DNA of 39,477 nucleotides, taken from Sphingobacteriales bacterium (lineage in GTDB: Bacteria > Bacteroidota > Bacteroidia > Sphingobacteriales > Sphingobacteriaceae). The notes under the pieces are model-generated. The model did not search any database. It was given only the letters and a program-made list of their open reading frames with translations, and was not told where the DNA came from. Shown here one piece after another: positions 10,401-17,040 of the stretch. Both the position numbers and the translations under genes were made by a program. Every line of letters begins with the position of its first letter. Position 1 is the first letter of the stretch. The stretch lies in NCBI GenBank assembly GCA_015654985.1, contig JAATFW010000057.1, positions 1 to 39,477 on the forward strand, in the 5' to 3' direction.

Positions 10401-11183
10401 TCGCTGGGAGAGCTTACTGCGGGTGTTGCACATGAAATTCAAAATCCGCTGAATTTTGTCAATAATTTCGCTGAAGTAAGTATCGAACTTGCTTCGGAGC
10501 TAAAGGAGGAAATAGAAAAGTTATCCTCTGAAGCTGTTAAAGATAATCTTCTGGATCTTACAGATGATCTTATCCAGAACCAACAGAAGATCAATTACCA
10601 TGGGAAACGGGCTGATTCTATTGTAAAAAGCATGCTTCAGCATTCGAGAGCCAGCTCGGATAAAAAGGAACTGGTCGATATTAATGCACTTGCTGATGAA
10701 TATTTACGTTTAGCTTATCACGGAATGAGGGCAAAGGATAAAAGCTTTAATGCTGAACTGGTGACTCATTTTGATGAAAGCCTGCCTTTAGTTAGTATAG
10801 TTCCCCAGGAGATAGGCCGCGTACTGCTTAATCTGCTTACTAATGCTTTTTATGCCACTCTTCAAAAGAAGAAAACTGCCGACGAAAAGTATAAGCCGGA
10901 GGTGAGTATCAGCACTTTATTAAAAGGAAGTACAGTGGAAATAACAGTAAAAGACAATGGGACAGGCATACCGGATGTGATAAAAGGCAAAATTTTACAA
11001 CCCTTTTTTACTACCAAACCTACGGGAGAAGGCACCGGGCTTGGCTTGTCGTTAAGTTATGATATTGTAGTAAAAGGGCACAACGGTTCGATCAATATTA
11101 ATAGTGCAGAAGGAGAATTTTCCGAATTTATTATAACACTTCCGGTGCATGCTCATGATAACTTCATAACCAATCAAAAATAA
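7467..11183 (+). CDS. Propeller sensor histidine kinase without receiver or DNA-binding domain
   Basis: A very large membrane sensor kinase. The ATG at 7467 is chosen because it gives a compact signal sequence (MKFDKNKGLKVVFFLILFASAAC); a start at 7407 would add 20 residues in front. The Cys may be a lipidation site, though the lipobox is weak. Next come a KP-rich segment (about residues 40-135, with TTKPF, IPSKPF and IPAKPL), about 14 propeller blades (LWIGTEKGL, IWMGTYNGI, IWIGIRDYG), a Y_Y_Y domain (about 840-905), one membrane helix at the WWKTWW motif (about 911-937), a coiled coil, HisKA with His989 in GVAHEIQNPLNF, and HATPase_c with LLTNAFYA (about 1126), DNGTGIP and GTGLGLSL. Unlike the HTCS at 2484 it ends after the ATPase domain and must signal to a separate response regulator. 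None intact lies nearby, but a likely relic lies directly downstream. The signal sensed is unknown. Confidence 0.93.
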   Translation: MKFDKNKGLKVVFFLILFASAACRNKQQEHELPLENSERKELTTKPLNFEKKQAVKWTTKPFPGLNSFPLKQFSLKNIPSKPFTTGGEVYAGKPSGEEPIRLDYRDTSSDLKSIPAKPLSFKVTLLPAPNRIKAMPPKGTQGSFRGILSYGQDEGLVGSIIIFSRCDRYGLLWIGTEKGLCVYDGENFEVFNLGPGMENMITNLLEDKNGAMWIGNYQGKVFLLDRRSRVLKQAEDPDPSPAIILGMVEDDEGKIWITSSNGKLSIIDPSDNTIRILNKKGELNNDVTSRITRDRYNRVWVNNSGRASVWDLKNHTIRHIDKIRGNETILSALEDNTGTMWISTSKATLYKISRDGHFAIPSGVHFKYPVYTLAKDKKGNIWAGCDSGRIYVYNPSRQTVEFMRIDVPTRVFDFTEDRQGQVWISLAGTGGGYLIKRNEGKAGNFGRMQGMTDNNVWGLLEDKKGNIWMGTYNGIDIYDPAHEQIRHLGTEQGLKQLRQVRLLQVNDEVWTGSDSVINIINTDKGTIRTLGRSAGLDMRFLSYLQKDSHGRIWAASFDGRLRIIDLHSNTVSFFDNPNPDSAVSFIKEDSSGFIWIGIRDYGIYVLDPDLKHMRQATVAGGLASGNVTDWVEDDSKNIWLSTENGIQRINAGLKTSVILGTDEGLPKKESYSIARRGKLIYAGTSDGLAVIGPVPPAGKKSLWPVRVYKKSQGLAYLDFNQGTMMFTRKGKLYAGVEQTLLVMEEPGIDTVVPSPFITGIDILGESASFLPRDLPEDAKTQDTLRKADTGSVHTPKDKMASRSDALRKRHIVWKDVQGPFNMPEGLVLPYNQNYLTFHFTGSQLSNPDNVRYRYILEGVDKVWSQVSDQNVSDNYRDLPPGKYVFKVAAKGFNNLWSAPYSLHFSISPPWWKTWWAFGFYLLLLAGAIRAFIIYRSRQLQAENRLLEEKVAQRTEELNMSLKNLQATQSQLITAEKMASLGELTAGVAHEIQNPLNFVNNFAEVSIELASELKEEIEKLSSEAVKDNLLDLTDDLIQNQQKINYHGKRADSIVKSMLQHSRASSDKKELVDINALADEYLRLAYHGMRAKDKSFNAELVTHFDESLPLVSIVPQEIGRVLLNLLTNAFYATLQKKKTADEKYKPEVSISTLLKGSTVEITVKDNGTGIPDVIKGKILQPFFTTKPTGEGTGLGLSLSYDIVVKGHNGSININSAEGEFSEFIITLPVHAHDNFITNQK

Positions 11184-11234
11184 ACCTGGTAAAACATATC
11201 ATCAGTACCGCCGAAAATAATTAAATTGCAGTGA

Positions 11235-11354
11235 TTGACTAAGTTTTTAGTTGTTGATAATGAAGTTGCCGGTGAAAATACAAAGCTTATGATTGCTTGT
11301 ACTGGGAGTCTTCATAGCATACTCCAATACAGGAAAGGAAATTGCTATTATTGA
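11235..11354 (+). pseudogene. Likely relic of a response-regulator gene behind the kinase
   Basis: The 175-bp spacer after the kinase contains an open stretch starting with TTG that translates as LTKFLVVDNEVAGENTKLMI before degenerating and stopping after 39 codons. The first residues closely match the usual start of a receiver domain (x-K-x-L-V-V-D-D-E-V-D), with Asn in place of the second acidic-pocket Asp. The position, about 50 bp after a kinase that lacks an output domain, is where a cognate regulator would be expected. The reading as a decayed regulator is inference from this short match plus context. The rest of the receiver, including the phospho-acceptor Asp, is absent. Confidence 0.45.
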
Positions 11355-11358
11355 TTTA

Positions 11359-11985
11359 CTAACTAAGGTATTCTCTGACTTTTAATCTGATAAAGCCTTT
11401 CACTTCTTCCCAGGTTTGCCCTTTTAAACTAACGGGGCCTTCACTTTCTTCTGCATCTTCAAAATAAGTGAGAGCAGAAGGAACAGAGATCAACAGCATT
11501 TGCTTTGGAAATTTAGCCAAGTGATAATTAATCATTTCTGATAATTCATAATGATGCATTAATTCGTAGATGTCCCAAAAATCTTTTTTCTTTCCTCTTC
11601 CTAAAATTGCATTGATCTTCATTGCGATAATATCCTCGTCACTATAAATTCTTATATCATCAATAATGGATGCAGGGGCAATTACCGGATGATCATATTT
11701 GATAATATCTACTTTAATGTCCTGTATAAAACAGAATATAGCCCAATTTGATCGGGTTTCTTCAAAAACAAAGTCGTTTAAAAATTCTTTGGTAAGTGCT
11801 TCAAGTATAACTTCACGATCAAAGCTACTATGGCCAAACAGATCAAGATCCACTGAAATACGATGCCCGTATTTTAAAGCTAAGGCGGTACCTCCCACCA
11901 GAAAGAAGTTCTGTAGTTCAGGTAAACCTTGTAATCTTTTTAGTATGGCGAAAGCCCGGGGTTCAACCGTCTTAAGGTGTAACAT
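11359..11985 (-). CDS. AbiEii/AbiGii-like nucleotidyltransferase, putative toxin
   Basis: A 208-residue protein of the AbiEii/AbiGii nucleotidyltransferase group, known as the toxin half of type IV toxin-antitoxin and abortive-infection systems. Visible family motifs: the P-loop-like FLVGGTALAL (Gly31-Gly32-Thr33), the catalytic acidic pair in HRISVDLDLF (Asp46, Asp48), a further acidic residue in KVDIIKYD (Asp93), and the C-terminal MKINAI...KKKDFWDIYEL block (Lys123, Lys134, Asp135, Asp138). It is shorter than classical AbiEii (about 300 residues), so it is a minimal form. Its start codon lies 46 bp inside the end of the upstream gene (11940-12245), in another frame. That overlap indicates translational coupling and a functional pair. 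The start is supported by the typical opening MLHLKTVEP. No phage genes surround it. Toxic activity is inferred from the family, not shown here. Confidence 0.85.
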   Translation of the reverse strand: MLHLKTVEPRAFAILKRLQGLPELQNFFLVGGTALALKYGHRISVDLDLFGHSSFDREVILEALTKEFLNDFVFEETRSNWAIFCFIQDIKVDIIKYDHPVIAPASIIDDIRIYSDEDIIAMKINAILGRGKKKDFWDIYELMHHYELSEMINYHLAKFPKQMLLISVPSALTYFEDAEESEGPVSLKGQTWEEVKGFIRLKVREYLS

Positions 11986-12245
11986 TTGAATTGGTTAACA
12001 GGTGTATCGATCACTGCACTGGCCAGATGCAGCCTTTGTTCCGGGAGGTGTCTGACATTTAACAATACAGACTTAATAAGTTCATCGCCATAGAACCTTC
12101 TGCATTGGCGGATATCTTCAACGTCTCCCCTTTCGAATACCCTTTCTATAATAAAGCCAGCTTTAACGACATAATCCAAGGCCTCAAAATTCACATCCCA
12201 AAAAATGCGTTTATTTAGCTTCGGCTTATTATTTAAAAGAGACAT
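11940..12245 (-). CDS. DUF6922-type small protein, putative partner/antitoxin of the nucleotidyltransferase
   Basis: A 101-residue protein that opens the two-gene minus-strand unit with the AbiEii-like gene. It contains the conserved block KRIFWDVNFEALDY...FIIERVFERGDVEDI (split here), followed by RRFYGDELIKSVLL, which I recognise as the DUF6922 pattern common in Bacteroidota next to nucleotidyltransferase toxins. It is not the winged-helix AbiEi antitoxin of the classical AbiE pair. No signal peptide or membrane segment is visible, so it is cytoplasmic. The 46-bp overlap with the downstream gene suggests the two are made together in fixed ratio. The antitoxin role is inferred only from position. 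The last 25 residues (from about DTPVNQFKCYTLRRL) are encoded in the overlap and nearby, and may be less conserved. Confidence 0.72.
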   Translation of the reverse strand: MSLLNNKPKLNKRIFWDVNFEALDYVVKAGFIIERVFERGDVEDIRQCRRFYGDELIKSVLLNVRHLPEQRLHLASAVIDTPVNQFKCYTLRRLNPGLSPY

Positions 12246-12329
12246 AATGCGAATATATGCTATTGTGTTTTATTAATCAATCTTCTTTTCGTTATCTGTT
12301 CAACTCAATCGTGTTTTGCTTCAATACCT

Positions 12330-12542
12330 ATGAGGCGTGCTATAGTTAAAAGAACCATTCAATGCCTGTTGTTCGCGGCAGTTCTTACCGGCTGTGCGGG
12401 TGTAGAAAAGTATAACCGCAATATTAATGATAAGGTAAGCAATAGCCTCAAGAAAAGGGCCAGCCTGTCAAACGGCTACCTGACCGTAAAGACGGAAAAC
12501 CTGGATAATTTCTTTAATTCTCTCTGCTTTCCCTGTTGCTGA
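12330..12542 (+). CDS. Small lipoprotein, probably a truncated remnant
   Basis: A 70-residue open frame with a clear lipoprotein signal: a basic start (MRRAIVKRTIQ), a hydrophobic stretch, and the lipobox LTGC with Cys22. The remainder (GVEKYNRNINDKVSNSLKKR, then YLTVKTENLDNFFNSL) resembles the beginning of longer Bacteroidota lipoproteins that carry S41-type peptidase domains, where a YWYISKENLDxxFDSL-like piece follows the KYNR motif. Here the frame stops shortly after that point in an odd tail (CFPCC). Shifting the frame by one base continues for only about nine codons (PVADEPAL) before another stop. I read it as a broken gene whose downstream part has been lost, but a genuine short lipoprotein cannot be excluded. 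It converges on the beta-helix gene ending at 12607. Confidence 0.45.
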   Translation: MRRAIVKRTIQCLLFAAVLTGCAGVEKYNRNINDKVSNSLKKRASLSNGYLTVKTENLDNFFNSLCFPCC

Positions 12543-12606
12543 CGAACCGGCACTGTAATGGATTACGAAGCCGAAAAATGCAGTTTGTAAGTCTTACAGA
12601 GGGGGG

Positions 12607-15111
12607 TTAGTCATGATAATCAGCAAAAATACTTTCCAGCATTAATCTATTACCAGCCGACGATACCGTTCCGGTATGCTGCACTCCAAAACCACCAAAT
12701 GTATTCTTTTCGATCGTTGCCGATAAGTTGACTTCATGGACCAATCCGCTGTCTTTCTGTGATTGTTGTTGTTTGCCCGTGGTTGTCACCTGCGCTGTAA
12801 GGACATTTCCTGCCGCCCTTAACCTGACTGTACACCCCGGCAAAAAGACAGATGAGTAGAGATCCCTGCTGATGGGTGTTCCGGCGCCTTTTACAAATTT
12901 AAATAACGTAAATTTTACGCCTTCTCCAAACGATGGCGTTCTTTGTATCCTTAATCCGTATCCGGTTGACGTTTTGGCGTCAAACTTAATATAGATATCT
13001 GCGTACTGACCTGTAGCGCTGCCAAACCCCTGCCCCGATGCTTTATGCGGACTTAGGTTGACCGTAACGGACATATCTCCATATGTCCCGGCCTGTGAAT
13101 AGAGAATCCTTGCCCCTCTTCCGGTTGTCATCAATCCGTACCTGTCAATTGTCCCCGCATATCCCTGTCCGTATGTCCAGCCATTTCCCTCTCCCGGCTC
13201 CCATTTAAAATCATCACTTAAATCAACAGGACGATGGGTATCAAGTGTCCAGAAGCCATCGCGGATAACAGCACTTTTTTGAACGGGTAGATTCCCGAAG
13301 TTTGTATAAATGCTTCGTTTTATAACATCGCCCGCCTCTATCTTTTTGCTTATCACCACTACCGGATCACCAACTTTACTTGACTGATGTTTAGGTTCAA
13401 CCTTTACCACCAGGTAATATCCGATATCCCCCGTTGTTAATGGATATGTTTTAAGGGGTTCATTTAACCTGGTAACAGCTACTTTTATTGAATCACTTCC
13501 ATCAGGTAAAGTTGCCCGGTACCAGGTAATATCAGAATTATCCTTCCTGGTATCAGGATCAAGGGAATAATCTACACTGATACTGCCATTTTCAGGTTTT
13601 TCTATACTTAATTGTTTAGTAAACGTAGGTGCCGGCAAAGGCCTGGCAAGTACGTCTATATAGATCAACGACTGTATGCCTCCAGGTGTTTCTGCCTTAA
13701 TATATCCTGTAAGCGTCTTTTCAGATGTATTATAGCCTGAAACGGCAACAGTTCCGTTGGGATTTGATATAATGGAAAGTAATTTTTCGTCGCTCACAGT
13801 CCATTTAACCGGTGTACCTGTTCTTACCCTAACGGGATAAACAGTATAAGATACAATCGCCGTTTCCTGTGTTTCTGCCTTAATTTGCGTCTTATCAGCC
13901 GTCAGTTTTAAACAGTACGCCATGTTTGCATAACTGCCCAATCTTGCTCTTTGTCCGGCCGGATCCCAGTCGTCATCACCCCGCAGAAGGTTATAGATGT
14001 TATATTCGCCGCCTGCTTTAAATGGTCTGAGAGATTGGAAATCCAGATCAACCGACAATGCCGGCATTGACGCGCTTATTGAGACTGGCTTTCCTCTCAG
14101 TGTGTTATTATAAACATAATGCCGTGCTTCAGGAATTGGATGATCTGTCCATTCGAGTCTGTTTACATTCCCGGTGAATACACCATCAATAACTGCAAAA
14201 ACATTATTCTTCTTGGCAAAGAATATAGTTGAATTAGCGCCTGAATCGCGCAAAACTGCATCAAATTTGCAGCCCAGGTATACCTGGATAATGTTCGACG
14301 CGCTGCCTGAAGGATGATTGGAGTAGAATTTAAAACTGCAGTTTTTAAAGACGTTCAGATCTCCAGTCCCAATGGCATCATCCGTACACTGAAAAAAGCA
14401 ATTGGAGTAATAAGCCCGATGCGGCTCATCACTCCTGGCAAAAACGTTCAGGAAACTGATAAATTTACAGTTTTCAAATAACCATTTATCCATATGCCCT
14501 TCATGTGCTTTGGTAATTACCTGCGCCTGTGTGATGGTTTTCTGCCTCCTTGTGTGATTTTTAGAAGGGTCCCCCGGATAAACCAGATCTACATTGCAAT
14601 AGTTGCCAAAAGTAATATTATATGCATGGAAGCCATCACCCACTCCCAACGTGTTCCAGTTTCCGATAGACCCGGCCATTTGTCCCCGGTCGCCCGCGAT
14701 GATGGTATGATCAGGATTATCAGACAACCCGATCAGGGTGATATTGGCCTGAGGTATTTTCAGTCCGATTAATTTATTCTCTTTATTATCTGCAGCCGGA
14801 TCATCCGTCCAGTAAACATCCGGCTCCAGATAAATAACGGTCGGTTCCTGTTCAGTTCCGTCTTTAGCAAAAGCCGCAGCTTCCTGTAATGTTTTAAATG
14901 CATACCGGCCCAGTCTTTTCTTGTCCAGTCCGGCATTTACATATAAAGCTTTTTGGCCTAACAAAATGGTTTTCCCGTGATGTTTAATCCGGGTAACTCC
15001 TGAATTGCCGCCGGGAAATGCATCTGCGGAGTTAACTTCTGCAATAAGAATCAAAGAAATAATGGTTAAAAGAATAAACAATATGTTTATTCGAAAGGAT
15101 ATTGCTCTCAT
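12607..15111 (-). CDS. Secreted multidomain protein with pectinesterase-like beta-helix, Ig-like and C-terminal jelly-roll-like regions
   Basis: An 834-residue exported protein, last gene of the sigma/FecR/SusC/SusD locus and its only enzyme-like member. Domains: signal peptide (about 1-30); a right-handed beta-helix related to pectin methylesterases (about 55-400), with YAFKTLQEAAAFA and ITLIGLSDNPDHTIIAG at the start; an Ig-like region (about 405-490, PVKWTVSDEKLLSI); a further beta-sandwich (about 495-590); and a C-terminal concanavalin-like region (about 600-834, including KFDAKTSTGYGLRIQRTP). Aligned by eye with pectinesterases, the core QAQVITK...FENCKF...YYSNCFFQ...DD...VFKNCSF matches. 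The nucleophile Asp corresponds to Asp245, the oxyanion Gln to Gln195, but the general acid Asp of YQDTL is Asn222 and no LGRPW arginine motif is seen. So it may have changed reaction or substrate, or be a binding protein. Polysaccharide as target is inferred from the locus. Confidence 0.75.
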   Translation of the reverse strand: MRAISFRINILFILLTIISLILIAEVNSADAFPGGNSGVTRIKHHGKTILLGQKALYVNAGLDKKRLGRYAFKTLQEAAAFAKDGTEQEPTVIYLEPDVYWTDDPAADNKENKLIGLKIPQANITLIGLSDNPDHTIIAGDRGQMAGSIGNWNTLGVGDGFHAYNITFGNYCNVDLVYPGDPSKNHTRRQKTITQAQVITKAHEGHMDKWLFENCKFISFLNVFARSDEPHRAYYSNCFFQCTDDAIGTGDLNVFKNCSFKFYSNHPSGSASNIIQVYLGCKFDAVLRDSGANSTIFFAKKNNVFAVIDGVFTGNVNRLEWTDHPIPEARHYVYNNTLRGKPVSISASMPALSVDLDFQSLRPFKAGGEYNIYNLLRGDDDWDPAGQRARLGSYANMAYCLKLTADKTQIKAETQETAIVSYTVYPVRVRTGTPVKWTVSDEKLLSIISNPNGTVAVSGYNTSEKTLTGYIKAETPGGIQSLIYIDVLARPLPAPTFTKQLSIEKPENGSISVDYSLDPDTRKDNSDITWYRATLPDGSDSIKVAVTRLNEPLKTYPLTTGDIGYYLVVKVEPKHQSSKVGDPVVVISKKIEAGDVIKRSIYTNFGNLPVQKSAVIRDGFWTLDTHRPVDLSDDFKWEPGEGNGWTYGQGYAGTIDRYGLMTTGRGARILYSQAGTYGDMSVTVNLSPHKASGQGFGSATGQYADIYIKFDAKTSTGYGLRIQRTPSFGEGVKFTLFKFVKGAGTPISRDLYSSVFLPGCTVRLRAAGNVLTAQVTTTGKQQQSQKDSGLVHEVNLSATIEKNTFGGFGVQHTGTVSSAGNRLMLESIFADYHD

Positions 15112-15134
15112 TTTCTTCTGTTTGGAATAACGTT

Positions 15135-15197
15135 ATCTGTATAACAGATCAAAAAAGCCTCCTCTTCATATACCGCTTATTGAACGGATATATGAAG
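15135..15197 (-). promoter_or_regulatory. Hairpins between susD and the beta-helix gene (possible attenuating terminator)
   Basis: In the 105-bp spacer two stem-loops can form in the transcript. The first is CTTCATATACCG/CGGATATATGAAG (15164-15197, 12 pairs with one bulge), followed in the minus direction by AGGAGGC and six T. The second is a small perfect repeat ATCTGT-ata-ACAGAT (15135-15149). The first looks like a leaky terminator or an mRNA-stabilising 3' hairpin that would lower expression of the last gene relative to susC/susD. This function is inferred. Confidence 0.4.
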
Positions 15198-15216
15198 TGG
15201 AAGCCCCCGGTAATTA

Positions 15217-17022
15217 TTAATATCCATAGTCGTTTACAAGGTATCCAACCTGGCTGTCGATATCACTCTGAAATATCGGCCAGAATTGCTTTTTATCGGG
15301 ATCATTCAAAAAATAATTTGTTATTCTCTTATCTGTAATAACCTGTTTCTGCCATTCTATCTGACTCCAGTTGCTGCCTGCCGGTGCAGCAGATTCTCCC
15401 GGATTAAAACCATAAAATTCCAGCGATTCGCCATCGCTCTTCAGCCTGTAATAAACAAGGTTCGGAACATTCAGATATTCATCACTCAGATCTCTCAGAT
15501 GTGCCATTTTCTGTTTGGTCAACTTTACTCTTTCGCCTAAAAGATTCCATCTGATAAGATCCTGCTTGCGCAGCATTTCTCCTCCCAGTTCAAAAGCCCG
15601 TTCGTTAACAATCGCATTAAATACAGCCTCTTTCGAAGTAAGGCCGTTAAGATAGGCGGTAACTTTAGTTGCCCAAAGGCTCTGCGGAAAAGCCCTCTGA
15701 CGAATCAGCTCAAGTTGTTTTTTAGCAGTTGCCTGGTCATTCAGTTCGTTCAGCACCTCTGCATACATCAGCACAACATCGGCATATCTCATATACATTT
15801 GTTTGAACCCATCATCTCCGCTTACTACACGAACCTTGGCCATCCATTCATAACGGTATTTACCCCAGTTCCATCCGGCTTTATCACCGTCTGTATTAAC
15901 CACCTGTTTGGCTTTTTGCCATTTATAAGGGATACAGGTAACATCGCGGCGGATATCCTGAGTATCAAAATCGTAATAGAAAGTTGGGGAAGGAACATTT
16001 ACGCCTCCTTTTTTGGTTGAGTTTACATACTTGTCTGCATCATAATGATAAATGGCGAATGACTGAAGCATACGGCCGCGGCCGGCAGCAAAAGGGATTT
16101 CAAACAGCGGTTCTTCTCCCGCGGTTACCACATCCTGGCAATTCTTCATAAAGATATCTACGAAGTTTGTTTCCAGTTTACAGGTATTACTGCCAATCAC
16201 CTCTTCCAGTTCCTTTTTTGCGATCGGGTAAAGCACACTTTTCTGAAGGTCAGGATCATTGCTAAGCCGGATAACACTGCCGCTGTGGTCATTTTCCAAA
16301 TCTGCAGGACGCTGTCCATAACCCGCTGCCATCAGGCAGAGACGGGCCCTAAAAGCTTTTACAAAAGCTTTATTGATCCGCTCAACGGTACCGGTTCTGC
16401 TGCTTCCTTTCGGCCAGGGCACATACTCTTCTATCTCGCCGAGGTCGGCAATCAGCCTTTTATAGATTACATCCCTGTCTGATTTTTTCATATATATGGT
16501 ACCGGGTTCTACCGGCTCAAAACGCGCCGGAACGTCACCCCAGCCCCTCAGCAGGTCATAATAGTAAATGGCCCGCAATGCAACTGCTTCAGCGTAAAAG
16601 TATCCCATATTATTTCCCGGCTTAGGATCACCATATTCTTTAATGCCTTTAATACACACATTGGCCACTTCAATCGCATTGTAAAAGCACGACCATGGAT
16701 TGGGATCTTTTGTTCCCGACATCTGCGCATTCGTAGCCGATGCAGAATAAGTACATAATTCTGAGCGGTCGTCAATATCTGTCGGATTAAAGATCTCAAG
16801 ATCCGTATTCATACCATAATAAGGCTGGAACCGGCCCCGCAGAGAATTCGTCTGGGCAAAATAACTGTAAATATTAAATATCATATTCTCAGTCAGCGTT
16901 TCATTAGCAAATACCACCTCTTCTGAAAAAGATGACTGGCTTGGTGCGTCCAGATATTTCTTACAGGAAGAACTTAAAAAGACCAATACCACAACGCATA
17001 TTATATGTTTAATCGTTTTCAT
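15217..17022 (-). CDS. SusD/RagB-family substrate-binding lipoprotein
   Basis: A 601-residue surface lipoprotein that forms the lid of the SusC channel and binds the nutrient before import. Seen here: a lipoprotein signal peptide with lipobox FLSSSC (Cys20), followed by KKYLDAPSQSSFSEEVVFAN, the usual SusD start. The mid-region AEAVALRAIYYYDLLRGWGDVP is the TPR-like helix pair, and the C-terminal part has MYMRYADVVLMYAEVLNEL and ELIRQRAF and then ERAFELGGEMLRKQDLIRWN, all SusD hallmarks. The length is typical. It begins 18 bp after the end of the receptor gene at 17041, so the two form one transcription unit. The substrate is unknown; the downstream beta-helix protein points to a plant- or algal-type polysaccharide, but only by context. 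Confidence 0.95.
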   Translation of the reverse strand: MKTIKHIICVVVLVFLSSSCKKYLDAPSQSSFSEEVVFANETLTENMIFNIYSYFAQTNSLRGRFQPYYGMNTDLEIFNPTDIDDRSELCTYSASATNAQMSGTKDPNPWSCFYNAIEVANVCIKGIKEYGDPKPGNNMGYFYAEAVALRAIYYYDLLRGWGDVPARFEPVEPGTIYMKKSDRDVIYKRLIADLGEIEEYVPWPKGSSRTGTVERINKAFVKAFRARLCLMAAGYGQRPADLENDHSGSVIRLSNDPDLQKSVLYPIAKKELEEVIGSNTCKLETNFVDIFMKNCQDVVTAGEEPLFEIPFAAGRGRMLQSFAIYHYDADKYVNSTKKGGVNVPSPTFYYDFDTQDIRRDVTCIPYKWQKAKQVVNTDGDKAGWNWGKYRYEWMAKVRVVSGDDGFKQMYMRYADVVLMYAEVLNELNDQATAKKQLELIRQRAFPQSLWATKVTAYLNGLTSKEAVFNAIVNERAFELGGEMLRKQDLIRWNLLGERVKLTKQKMAHLRDLSDEYLNVPNLVYYRLKSDGESLEFYGFNPGESAAPAGSNWSQIEWQKQVITDKRITNYFLNDPDKKQFWPIFQSDIDSQVGYLVNDYGY

Positions 17023-17040
17023 GTTTATAATTTCTGTCTG

